Positions 36,638 to 45,351 of a DNA stretch of 64,000 bases are shown one piece after another. How positions within the stretch are numbered: the first letter of the stretch is position 1; each line of letters starts with the position of its first letter. This stretch comes from Vibrio sp. qd031 (lineage in GTDB: Bacteria; Pseudomonadota; Gammaproteobacteria; Enterobacterales; Vibrionaceae), in contig NZ_JXQD01000008.1 of assembly GCF_002100145.1 (NCBI RefSeq), positions 62,001 to 126,000 on the forward strand, in the 5' to 3' direction. Below the pieces are notes generated by a model. The model searched no databases, was not told the DNA's origin, and saw only the letters and a list, made by a program, of their open reading frames with translations. Position numbers and translations under genes: made by a program.

Positions 36638-38333
36638 AATAACACACCATCCAGAATTGGTAGTAAGCCTCAAAATCGGTATATCTAAATATCAGTCATT
36701 TGATTTCAATCGATTTCGCTACCTTGGAGTTCCCCCAAAAAAACAAATTGAAAAGGCAAAATTCGCTAACCGCGACAAGCTAGTTCACAAGTGGGCAGAT
36801 ACCCTGGGAAGAAACCAAGAATATTCTGACCAGACGAAGTTTGGTTATTTCCATGATTTAACTCGATATATAAATTTTACAGACAACCGGATGCTCAACC
36901 CCGAATCAGAGGAGGCCGCGAATGCTTGGGAGCAGCACCTCATTGAAAAAGTTAGACTAGGAAGCATGCCTGTAAATACAGCACAAAAGCATAACAGCGC
37001 AATACGATGCCTATTAAAGCTCTTGGGCTACCCTGTCGAAAAGTGGTTCTCTCCTCATGGGCTATTCCGCCGAGAGTCAAACCCAACAGAAGCTTATTCA
37101 GATACAGAGATAAAAACTCTTCTGAAGCTTATCCAACCACTTTTCAATCAGCTTTATAAGCAAATAGCTTCCAACCTCCCTCTCTACCTGAACGCCCAGC
37201 CAAGAGATAAGTTTGCATCTATCCAGCTTAAAGGTCGCAACTGCCAAGTCGCTGGAGCAATAACTAAGTGCTTCACACTGGGATACTTCTTGATGTCGTA
37301 TTACACATGGGGCAATAGCACTACCATTCTGAAAATGAAAAAATTTAAGCAGTCAGACCTGAGTGATAATATCGTATATTCTCAAAGCATACTTAAAGCC
37401 AGAGCTAACAAGTATGTGACTATTTCGATTGGTGAAAACAACAGTCAGCATGTCCCTAAACATGCACTAAGATTCATCAGAAAGCTTCTAGACCTCAGTA
37501 ACCTAATAGCCCCTGATAGCGAGCACCTCTTTTTTAAGGTTAGTAGAGGAAAGGCTACCGCCCTTGAATCCTCAAACCTTCGTGACATAACCAATTGGCT
37601 GCTTGAATATTTCAATCCAATTGATGATTACGGGAAACCACTACGACCAATGGCTAAAAGGTTCAGAGCTTCAGGTAGTGCTCGTTATTTGGATTTAACG
37701 GGAGATGCAATTGGTGTCGCAAACCTACTCGGCAACACTCCTCAAACATTAAGCCGTCATTACACAACAGGCAGTCCCATAGAAAACAAGAAGCAATTAC
37801 AGGCTGCTGCTCATACGCTAGAAGCAGTTGCTCGTTGTTCTGACTTAGCTGAGTCAAAAAATTATGCGAAGCAACAACTGGAAGTTGAGGTACTTCCATA
37901 TGACGAGTTCCTAGAAAAATACTCATCATTTAAAAAGAAACCACAGGCGACAATCATAGGTTCTGGTTGCAAAGACCCCTTTGGTACCCAAGCTGGTAGC
38001 TACAGAAGAAAAATGAACTTCAGCCCAAAAGACTTAGATGTCGAGCACCTAGCTTGTTCAGATATCTTGAAATGCTTTAGCTGTCCCAACCAAGTGATCC
38101 TTGAAGAAGTCGAAGATATTTGGTGCTTGATGAGTTTTAAAGAGGCTGTAAACGACTCTCTTGCAAATCACTCGAATAGACAGCAATTCGAAAGAAACTT
38201 TAGAGACTTAGTAGACAAGATCGAAATAGCTATTTTTAAGATCGATCCTGCTATACGACGAAAAGCCCAAAACAAGCTTAAAAAAGAAGGTCGACATTGT
38301 TTATGGCCAGAAGGGATTAATGACCTGTTTTAG
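36630..38333 (+). CDS. Tyrosine recombinase B of the trio (TnpB-like)
   Basis: A 567-aa phage-integrase-superfamily protein. The late catalytic boxes can be read as KRFRASGSARYLDLTGD (Arg), LLGNTPQTLSRHYTTG (third box and Tyr). The usual HxxR appears altered to KRFR, so the active site may be degenerate or atypical. A Cys-containing C-terminal region (CSDILKCFSC) may bind zinc. It resembles TnpB of Tn554, which works with TnpA. It is coupled to its neighbours (8-base overlap, 9-base gap). Confidence 0.85.
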   Translation: MNEITHHPELVVSLKIGISKYQSFDFNRFRYLGVPPKKQIEKAKFANRDKLVHKWADTLGRNQEYSDQTKFGYFHDLTRYINFTDNRMLNPESEEAANAWEQHLIEKVRLGSMPVNTAQKHNSAIRCLLKLLGYPVEKWFSPHGLFRRESNPTEAYSDTEIKTLLKLIQPLFNQLYKQIASNLPLYLNAQPRDKFASIQLKGRNCQVAGAITKCFTLGYFLMSYYTWGNSTTILKMKKFKQSDLSDNIVYSQSILKARANKYVTISIGENNSQHVPKHALRFIRKLLDLSNLIAPDSEHLFFKVSRGKATALESSNLRDITNWLLEYFNPIDDYGKPLRPMAKRFRASGSARYLDLTGDAIGVANLLGNTPQTLSRHYTTGSPIENKKQLQAAAHTLEAVARCSDLAESKNYAKQQLEVEVLPYDEFLEKYSSFKKKPQATIIGSGCKDPFGTQAGSYRRKMNFSPKDLDVEHLACSDILKCFSCPNQVILEEVEDIWCLMSFKEAVNDSLANHSNRQQFERNFRDLVDKIEIAIFKIDPAIRRKAQNKLKKEGRHCLWPEGINDLF

Positions 38334-38342
38334 GAGTCAATA

Positions 38343-40436
38343 ATGAGAGTATTACTAGAGCTTCCGAGTAGTAAGGTTCTAAAAGAAAACCAAAACGGGC
38401 ATCTACATATCCTTGACCTATATGGAAAAAATGACTTCTCGTCTCTTTACAAAATACCAGTAACCAAGAACTTTTCGGGGGCCACTGTCAGTTTTTTTGG
38501 TGATGAAGAATGGGATCTAACCGCTTATGTTGATAGAAAAATTACCAACAAATATAAGATAACGTTTTCTGACATCTCATCACAACCATTAGCTAATGAG
38601 ATCAAGCTAATCTGCTTCATTTGGATATATACATCCGCCGGGCAAGGTCGCTCGTCACCGCTGAAGCCAACTTCTCTAATAGCAATTCATAGTAAGTTGA
38701 CACAAATCTACAAGTACTTAGACAGATTGAAGTTAGATAGCATTTCAAACCTATCCCATCCCGTACTTTTTTATGAGTTTTGCAATCATATTCAAGCCTT
38801 GAACTATAGCTTTATAAGCGCACAGCACATATTCGCAGCTCTCGGGAAAGTGCAAAAATCATTCAAATATTTACCTTTCTCACTAGAACTTCCTACAGAT
38901 CAAGGGCCAGGAGAACTCGCGTCAGAATACTGCTGCCCCACAAAAAGTAAATCAGATCAATTCTATGCTATGCCGACATCAGTTATGGAAAAAATATACT
39001 CTTGGTGCATTGATTTCATTGAAGAGTTACACCCTCACAAAGAACTGTTAAGCGAACTAGCCTCAGAGATGAGACTCAATTATACAATAGGGAAAAAACT
39101 CATCGATAAAAAGATAGATTCTGGCACATGGAAATGGCTGAGCTACGACTCTCCTGATTACCGTATTGAAATTAATAAATCCAAACCCATACCGTACAAG
39201 AACATCATTGAATCTTTTTTAATTGGCTCACCTATCGAAAAATACTATATCCCCACAGCGTCGCACATGCAGGGTTGGTTTAGCAAAGTTTTGACTGCTT
39301 GCTACATTCTATGTGCAGCATTCACGGGAATGCGAAGAAATGAGTTGTATGGACTCCACTCAGATAGCTTCAAAACTCGAATATTCAATGGCAAAACAAT
39401 TTACACACTTCAGTCTTATCACCACAAAATGACTCAAGGAAGAGGACAATTGACCGAGTGGGTTACATCTCCTGTTACAGGTAAAGCTATTGAGTTAGCA
39501 GAGGCCTTAACACGACACATGCGAGTCGAATTATTCTCAAGCCCTAATCCAATGAAAAATCATGAAGCTAGCTGTCTTTGGATAACTCAATCAAGAAAAA
39601 GTGAAGAGCCAAAATTAATGTATGAGGGGCACTTAAGGTATCACTTCGACTTGATAGCTCAAGAGGCAGGTGCAATTGTTAACCAGCAAGTTCTTGATGA
39701 ATTTAAGCTAATCAACCCGAATAGAAATCCTCTGCACGCTGACAAAAAGATTCAACTAGGAAAAGTTTGGCGTGTCACAACCCACCAATTTCGCCGAACT
39801 TATGCAGTATTCGTACGGCGGCATAACCTTTGCTCTCTAACTGCTGTTAAAGACCAGTTCAAACACCTCGATATTCCAACAACTGATTGGTACGGGGAAG
39901 GTAGTACGGCCGCAGAGTTAAGGGGAATAGAAAAAGATTCCGAGCTTAAAGAGCTTATAAGATCTGTCGCCAATGAGGTGATCATAGATAACGTGTATCG
40001 CTGGTTTAATTCAAGCGAAAAGCTATACGGCAAAAGAGGTCTTGAGATAATGAAAGAACGAGGGTCTATCCCTTCAGACCTAAAAACCAGAGAACAAATA
40101 CAAGAACTTGTTGAAAAGGGAGTGATTGATTTAGTTGGAACGCTCCACTCATATTGCCTTGCCGGCTATGAGTGTCGCATGGATAAAGTTGCATCCCCTG
40201 CGAGCTGTTTTAAATGTGAAAACCAACTTATTGACGAGGATAAAGCCCAAAACTGGATACATCGACACAAATGGGCGTCAGAACAAGTTATTTACCTAGA
40301 TTCAATTAACCGATTAACATCTTCAATTGAAAGCCACTACATAACCCAGATTCGTGCCACCGAAAGAGTGATGCACTACTTTAAGATTCCTTTTAAAAAG
40401 TTTGACCTCAAGGGGACAGATCATGGGCAACTCTAG
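38343..40436 (+). CDS. Tyrosine recombinase C of the trio
   Basis: A 697-aa protein. The catalytic boxes are FTGMRRNELYGL (Arg I), THQFRRTYAVFV (HxxR), FKHLDIPTTDWYGEG (third box with candidate Tyr). A C-terminal zinc-knuckle-like stretch (CLAGYECRMDK ... CFKCENQL) follows. It is the largest of the three and continues the operon. Its stop lies 14 bases inside the next gene. Confidence 0.87.
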   Translation: MRVLLELPSSKVLKENQNGHLHILDLYGKNDFSSLYKIPVTKNFSGATVSFFGDEEWDLTAYVDRKITNKYKITFSDISSQPLANEIKLICFIWIYTSAGQGRSSPLKPTSLIAIHSKLTQIYKYLDRLKLDSISNLSHPVLFYEFCNHIQALNYSFISAQHIFAALGKVQKSFKYLPFSLELPTDQGPGELASEYCCPTKSKSDQFYAMPTSVMEKIYSWCIDFIEELHPHKELLSELASEMRLNYTIGKKLIDKKIDSGTWKWLSYDSPDYRIEINKSKPIPYKNIIESFLIGSPIEKYYIPTASHMQGWFSKVLTACYILCAAFTGMRRNELYGLHSDSFKTRIFNGKTIYTLQSYHHKMTQGRGQLTEWVTSPVTGKAIELAEALTRHMRVELFSSPNPMKNHEASCLWITQSRKSEEPKLMYEGHLRYHFDLIAQEAGAIVNQQVLDEFKLINPNRNPLHADKKIQLGKVWRVTTHQFRRTYAVFVRRHNLCSLTAVKDQFKHLDIPTTDWYGEGSTAAELRGIEKDSELKELIRSVANEVIIDNVYRWFNSSEKLYGKRGLEIMKERGSIPSDLKTREQIQELVEKGVIDLVGTLHSYCLAGYECRMDKVASPASCFKCENQLIDEDKAQNWIHRHKWASEQVIYLDSINRLTSSIESHYITQIRATERVMHYFKIPFKKFDLKGTDHGQL

Positions 40437-40857
40437 TATAACAAGAGCTAAAATAGAAGAAGCGCTACAACGTATACTTCAAGGAAAACCCCAAATAGTA
40501 TCTTCTGCACAAAAGCTTTCTGTAAAAGCAGTTGAAGAAGAAGCAGGTCTGGGTAGCGGATCTGTTTATTACTACCCAGAGATTGTAAGTAAAATCAAAG
40601 AGCACTCTTTGAAGAAACATGGCAACAACAAAAATAGCTCTCTATATGAAGAGAAAATCTCATCTCTTCGTGAACAGTTAAAAAAAGAAAAGAGACTAAA
40701 AGAAAAGTATCGAACCGAGGTTACTGAGCTCAAAACTCAGCTTGCCAACATGGCGAGTCAGCATAACCAACTAGCTCTGGTAATCCAACAATACCAATAT
40801 CAAGTCGCCGAATTAGACGCTACAATAATCTCGCACAAACCACCACATAAAGACTAG
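40423..40857 (+). CDS. TnpC-like coiled-coil DNA-binding protein
   Basis: About 144 aa from ATG 40423. The N-terminal third looks like a helix-turn-helix (KLSVKAVEEEAGLGSGSVYY). It is followed by a long Lys/Glu coiled coil (SLYEEKISSLREQLKKEKR and on). Size and plan match TnpC of Tn554-type elements, thought to set orientation or efficiency of recombination. It overlaps recombinase C, completing the mobility operon. Confidence 0.75.
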   Translation: MGNSSITRAKIEEALQRILQGKPQIVSSAQKLSVKAVEEEAGLGSGSVYYYPEIVSKIKEHSLKKHGNNKNSSLYEEKISSLREQLKKEKRLKEKYRTEVTELKTQLANMASQHNQLALVIQQYQYQVAELDATIISHKPPHKD

Positions 40858-40868
40858 TTGCTATTGAT

Positions 40869-41333
40869 ATGTTAGAAATCCGTTCACAAGAAACGTTAAT
40901 TATGCTTTTAGACACCTTAACCCAAGTGAAGCATCTTGCGAATCATGATTTTTCTGGTGTTGGTTTGGTAGTTTATAAGGATATAAAAAACATTCCCATA
41001 TTCCCTCTTCATCGGCAAAACTTCAAAATAAATCCAAACGGTTTGGTCTCAGATTTACTTGAAATCTCGAGCTACAGTAGCGAGTATCACGATGGCTTTC
41101 ACTTTATTTCCGAAGATTTTGAAATGTCTCATGTTGCTCAATATTTTTCTCCGCCGATCATATCAAATGCTAGCGTTGATTATTCAAAGGCTCTCGGAGG
41201 TAGATTTATGGCTGCTTTATTCGGTTCATACGTTCAAGGTGTATTACTAACCGGAGTTCTAACCAGAGGTAATGGTATTATAATTTTTGAACATGGAAAT
41301 ACAGTTTACTCAAAATGCTGGCATAAAATATGA
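40869..41333 (+). CDS. Small DisA_N/diadenylate-cyclase-like protein
   Basis: 154 aa. The chain lines up over its length with the DAC (DisA_N/CdaA) domain: strand GVGLVVYKDI, helix NGLVSDLLEIS, then HDGFHFI (residues 74-80, for HDGAVII in CdaA), then LGGRFMAALFG (109-119, for LGTRHRAAVGI) and final strands LTRGNGIIIFEHGNTVY. The DG of the DGA box and the first Arg of RHR are kept; the rest of RHR is Phe-Met. So it is either a divergent cyclase or a nucleotide sensor of the DACN type. It begins 11 bases after the recombinase operon. Its stop overlaps the start of the 2TM-beta gene (ATGA). An mCpol identity was considered and not supported. Confidence 0.7.
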   Translation: MLEIRSQETLIMLLDTLTQVKHLANHDFSGVGLVVYKDIKNIPIFPLHRQNFKINPNGLVSDLLEISSYSSEYHDGFHFISEDFEMSHVAQYFSPPIISNASVDYSKALGGRFMAALFGSYVQGVLLTGVLTRGNGIIIFEHGNTVYSKCWHKI

Positions 41334-41932
41334 TAAACCTGATACCAATAAGTAAAATAATTGCAATCGTCGCTGTGTTATATGCTGCAATAATCGCAGC
41401 CCTCCTAACTGCTTTGTACACGCCCGATGTCAGCATACTCTCCAATATTGCTATGGCTTTAAAAGGAGCTACGGGACTGAACCTTTTACTTATACTTTTG
41501 TTCTCTTTTGGATGGAGGTGGTTATGGCGCACGTTCCCAAAATTGAACCACTATTTTTTCCCAGACCTAAACGGGAAATGGGAAATGTCTATTCATTGGA
41601 ATTCGGAGAAAGATAGTGGGATCGCTTATGCTACAGCATATATTAAACAAGACTTCGTAAGGATAAGTATGGAGGTTGTCTCAGAAGATTCCGAGTCGAG
41701 TACTTTATTGGCAAAACCCAAAAAAGATCCTGAATCAGGTAGACCAATTTTGTATTATATCTATCGAAACACACCAACCCAAAAAAACGGAAACAAAGAT
41801 ACATCTTACGATGGAACAGCTGTACTAAAGCTAAACCATGATGACTTCAAAATCTTAAATGGGAACTACTATACGGACAGGCTAACCCATGGTCATTACG
41901 AGCTAAAAAGAACTAAAACTCATACTCGGTGA
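41330..41932 (+). CDS. Two-TM beta-barrel effector of the Cap15/OptE type
   Basis: 200 aa. Two N-terminal membrane helices (about 8-30 and 46-66) are followed by a strand-rich domain: LNGKWEMSIHW, DFVRISMEVVSEDSESSTLL, PILYYIYRNTP, DGTAVLKLNHDDFKILNGNY, and TDRLTHGHYELKR. This is the S-2TM-beta/Cap15 pattern, in which the barrel binds cyclic nucleotides and the helices damage the inner membrane. It is coupled to the DAC-like gene, not to dncV. It converges on cap3 and the coding regions overlap by 20 bases. It could serve the CBASS operon as a second effector, or form its own two-gene unit with the DAC-like protein. Confidence 0.82.
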   Translation: MINLIPISKIIAIVAVLYAAIIAALLTALYTPDVSILSNIAMALKGATGLNLLLILLFSFGWRWLWRTFPKLNHYFFPDLNGKWEMSIHWNSEKDSGIAYATAYIKQDFVRISMEVVSEDSESSTLLAKPKKDPESGRPILYYIYRNTPTQKNGNKDTSYDGTAVLKLNHDDFKILNGNYYTDRLTHGHYELKRTKTHTR

Positions 41933-42371
41933 CATCGATAAAGCCCCCGCCATTCCACATTCCATACCAATTTGCCTTACGACCAAGAATCACCAGTAGC
42001 ACAGGCCTTTGAGGTAACTTTTTTCGCCATTCACTATAGTCTAGAGGTGAAGGCAATGGATAATCTTGTGGATGAGTATGCCAATCACCAATATGGGTCT
42101 GGATAAAACCTGACCCTAACCAAGCTTTATTCGCAGCTTTCTGGTGATGTGGACTGCGCCTACCAAATCTACACCGGCTCCTTTGGTCTAACTCACCAGG
42201 CTCCGTTACAGAAAGAATACGAAGGTCATCTCCACGATATTCACCAATAAGAATCCCTCCTGCTTCTCTTGATGAAGTCTCGAATTGTCTATATTTCAGT
42301 GTTGGACTCAGAGCTCCCGCTTCGACTAAAACTTTAGTACCATCTTCGGCGACTAAAATTAACTCCTGCAT
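41913..42371 (-). CDS. cap3: Cap3, JAB/JAMM isopeptidase of type II CBASS
   Basis: About 152 aa from ATG 42371. The JAMM zinc site is read as E in GGILIGEYRG, HTHPQDYPLPSPLDYSEW (HxH, S and D). Cap3 removes CD-NTase from conjugates made by Cap2. It is the last gene of the CBASS operon and overlaps cap2 by 13 bases. Its 3' end runs into the convergent 2TM-beta gene. Confidence 0.92.
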   Translation of the reverse strand: MQELILVAEDGTKVLVEAGALSPTLKYRQFETSSREAGGILIGEYRGDDLRILSVTEPGELDQRSRCRFGRRSPHHQKAANKAWLGSGFIQTHIGDWHTHPQDYPLPSPLDYSEWRKKLPQRPVLLVILGRKANWYGMWNGGGFIDVTEYEF

Positions 42372-44095
42372 GATGGGCAATCCGATTTTTTTTTAAGTTT
42401 CTTGTCCTTTAATTCAATAGCTTCATTGGATACTCTCCTCATCAGGAGGCTAGGGGCTTTCTTATTCCTATCCCTCAATAACTGGACAGCTAATGAAGCA
42501 GCCAACATGCTTGCCTCTGAACCGAAAGGTAAATGATTTTCTCCGCAAGATCTCTTGAAAAGATGAGAGACATCAGGCTCCTTTCCATTTGCAAAGGAAG
42601 GATAAAGTTCGGTTTTGACTGAACCCTTTGAATAGTCGAACTGACAAGCATAGCAACCATTAACACCATCATCTAACATGGATTTCGCTGTATGCCCGTA
42701 ACCAGAGATCCAACTATGGATGAGAAGAATTTTCCCACCTTGAGATCTATACTCAGAAACCTTAGAAGATAAATTCAGAGAAAAAGCCTGATCTCCTGTA
42801 GCATCCAAAATTAAATCAAAACGGGATAAATCTGAGCTCAAGTTAAATTTACCCTCAGCCCGTATATCCAAATCAAGACCTTGCTCTTCTATATAATGTT
42901 TAAGTGAATCGCTCTTTCTTTCACCTATGAACTTTATTCCAAGTATATGTCTACCTACATTACCAACTTTCAGCACATCATTATCATAAATGACTAAATG
43001 GCCTGAATCATGTCCAGCACCAACCTGACATATACTATGAGCCAAATAACCACCAATTGTTCCAGCCCCAATGAGAGCAACTCTCTTATTACTCAAAATA
43101 GGAGAAGAAGTTGCTCGGTTTCGCTCTATCACATAATCGGGAGAGCATGGTATTACATCGAGAGGGAATATTTTCTCTCTAGAGTTATCAAATATTCTCT
43201 TGCGTAGCTTGTCTCGAGCTTGCTTCCCACGGCCTCTTCGTGATTTAGGCCCATAATGATTGACAATTGCTTTACGCATTTCCGTCGGTAAATTAAATGA
43301 TACTCCAAAAAATTCTTTCTCATATTGAAAAATAACATTGACAAAAGTATTCCAATCCTTACTCCATTTACCTAGTTTCGCTAAAGCAACTAGAAGCCTT
43401 TCTAGTACAAGAGGCTCATTGCTAGCCATTAAGAGCCAGTTACTAAAATCTTCGAGGGACTTTGGTGGCCACGGATGATCATAGTGAATGTATGGAGCTT
43501 GAGTTAATTTCACAAATACAGCTGAGTTACGGTACTCAATAAGTCCTACGGCACTTCTACTATGCGCCCACTTCTCAGCTATCTTTCGCTCAGATGCAAC
43601 AACATACTCCGTAGAGCTAATTCCGTTTATAGCCTCTCTTTCAAAGCTATATACATCCAAGTTTTTGTTGAGCTCTGTACTTTCTAAAAGGTACGTAGGG
43701 ATTCCCCCCCAATAAAGACTAAACTCAGCAACATAATCCCCGCTATAATCTCCAGACTCCCATAGTTCAATAACTTCTTCTACTTTGTGTAACCAGCTCG
43801 AAACTAACTCATTGATATCCATAGGATCTATGATAGACGTATCACTAAATAAGCAGCAGTACTTCCCTAAGAGTAAATGTGGAAGCCTCCGATTACGTAG
43901 TTGTTCTGGCAATGATTCAACTATTGGGAAAGGGGCTCGATTAAATGAATCTTCCGTTATTTCAAACTTAATTGTGTATATTCCAGAAGCTTTAGAAAAA
44001 CTCTTACTAAAGCAGTAGTCATCTCCTCCAAATTTTGGGTGGAATATATAGCCATGAGCTAAAAATTCTTTGGCTGCTAATTGTAGCTTCCCCAT
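42359..44095 (-). CDS. cap2: Cap2, fused E2/E1-like transferase of type II CBASS
   Basis: 578 aa. The N-terminal half is E2-like (IHYDHPWPPKSLEDFSNW). The C-terminal half is an E1/ThiF adenylation domain with VALIGAGTIGGYLAHSI, the acidic YDNDVLKVGNVGRHILG, LILDATGD and the catalytic-Cys region DGVNGCYACQFD; it ends in CPSC. Cap2 joins the C-terminal glycine of the CD-NTase to target proteins and so primes it. The DncV here ends in Asp-Ala-Gly, as this chemistry requires. Start overlaps the dncV stop by one base. Confidence 0.93.
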   Translation of the reverse strand: MGKLQLAAKEFLAHGYIFHPKFGGDDYCFSKSFSKASGIYTIKFEITEDSFNRAPFPIVESLPEQLRNRRLPHLLLGKYCCLFSDTSIIDPMDINELVSSWLHKVEEVIELWESGDYSGDYVAEFSLYWGGIPTYLLESTELNKNLDVYSFEREAINGISSTEYVVASERKIAEKWAHSRSAVGLIEYRNSAVFVKLTQAPYIHYDHPWPPKSLEDFSNWLLMASNEPLVLERLLVALAKLGKWSKDWNTFVNVIFQYEKEFFGVSFNLPTEMRKAIVNHYGPKSRRGRGKQARDKLRKRIFDNSREKIFPLDVIPCSPDYVIERNRATSSPILSNKRVALIGAGTIGGYLAHSICQVGAGHDSGHLVIYDNDVLKVGNVGRHILGIKFIGERKSDSLKHYIEEQGLDLDIRAEGKFNLSSDLSRFDLILDATGDQAFSLNLSSKVSEYRSQGGKILLIHSWISGYGHTAKSMLDDGVNGCYACQFDYSKGSVKTELYPSFANGKEPDVSHLFKRSCGENHLPFGSEASMLAASLAVQLLRDRNKKAPSLLMRRVSNEAIELKDKKLKKKSDCPSCRS

Positions 44096-45351
44096 TACCC
44101 AGCGTCCTGATTAACCACATTAGGTTGGGGTTGAGCTTTTGCAGGCTGTGAACGTATTGCAGCCGCGACAGAGCTTGTCGACGTTAGTAAATCTAACAAA
44201 CTAGGAAAACGACTTCCAAATGACTTTTTAAGCTTCATGATTGCATCATTTTTCGTTTTCGCGCTAATCGCACTCTGCAAAGATTCATGTAGTTCTACTG
44301 CAGACTCGTATATTTCATCAATCTCGGTTTTTGACATCTCTTTTTTTGGAAATAACAGCTCACCTTTGTCTTTCTCTGCATCATTAGGTATACCGTTTAG
44401 CAACTGATCTGGTAAACATTTGACACATTCCAATAAAGCTTCACCATCACTTAGCTTTTCCATGGAACGCGACCTAGACATTTGTTGAAAAGAAAGAACT
44501 ACACTCGTCATTAATGCTACTGAAGATGGTCCACCTGATTTAAAAGCATGATCACGCCATGCTTTTAAATACCTGCATACTCGACGACAAACATCTTCAC
44601 CTCCAACGAGATCTTTATAGAATTTAAAGTTTTGTTTAAAGTAATCATTAAGGACTGCGGGATCACTAACTGTCCAAGATTCTGCATTCCTAAGCGCCAA
44701 ATTGACTTCATTTTGTTCTAGCCTAGTTCTTGTGTCTGATTTAGTTAAGACACCATCAAAAGCGTTCATGACTGCTTTTTCAAGCATGGCTTCATGTCGT
44801 TGCTTTGGTACAGCGTAAAGCGGAACATCTACATGTGTTACATCATCAATAATCAAGCGCGCACACGTATTTTTCTTATCTGAAAAAGCCCAGCCTTTCC
44901 GTTTAGCCAAATTCAATAGTGTATTGTCGACAAAACTAAAAAATAGATCTTTGCTTATCAATGGCTTATCTTCAAACATATCAATAGGCAAGTAAATACC
45001 ATCATCCAAATCCATTTGTTGCGGAGCTTGGCAAGGTGAATTCATGGTCTTGTAGACAAATGATCCTTGTGAAGCAAACTTCGGCTTTAATTTTTGCAAA
45101 GATTTCTTTTGCTCGCTGGATAACTTCTTTAAATCTTCTGATAAGAAAAGCGTTGATGAGTTGGAGATGTAACACATTTGACCATTGATGCTACTGAAAC
45201 TACTTGATAGCTCAGTAAACTTATCTCTTAACTCATTTCGAACTTCTTCTCGAATAACTCTCAGTTTTTTGAACTGTTCCGGCTCGGGAGTAATCTCGGC
45301 GATAAAGCCATTTTTAGGATGATTTAATGCTTTTGATATATCAAAATTCAT
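44095..45351 (-). CDS. dncV: DncV-like CD-NTase (cyclic dinucleotide synthase)
   Basis: 418 aa, clade A CD-NTase. The active site is QGSFVYKTMNSPCQAPQQ (residues 95-112), with the metal-binding D114/D116 in MDLDDGIYLP and D175 in THVDVPLYA. V. cholerae DncV makes 3',3'-cGAMP, which activates CapV; the near-identical motif context suggests the same product. Its C-terminus ends NQDAG, suited to Cap2. The ATG overlaps the capV stop (ATGA). Confidence 0.93.
   Translation of the reverse strand: MNFDISKALNHPKNGFIAEITPEPEQFKKLRVIREEVRNELRDKFTELSSSFSSINGQMCYISNSSTLFLSEDLKKLSSEQKKSLQKLKPKFASQGSFVYKTMNSPCQAPQQMDLDDGIYLPIDMFEDKPLISKDLFFSFVDNTLLNLAKRKGWAFSDKKNTCARLIIDDVTHVDVPLYAVPKQRHEAMLEKAVMNAFDGVLTKSDTRTRLEQNEVNLALRNAESWTVSDPAVLNDYFKQNFKFYKDLVGGEDVCRRVCRYLKAWRDHAFKSGGPSSVALMTSVVLSFQQMSRSRSMEKLSDGEALLECVKCLPDQLLNGIPNDAEKDKGELLFPKKEMSKTEIDEIYESAVELHESLQSAISAKTKNDAIMKLKKSFGSRFPSLLDLLTSTSSVAAAIRSQPAKAQPQPNVVNQDAG

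Noticed and set aside
40869..41333. Reading the 154-aa protein as an mCpol (Panoptes OptS)
   Set aside because: No GGDEF/GGDD-type palm motif is visible, while the HDG and GGR segments follow the DAC order and spacing.
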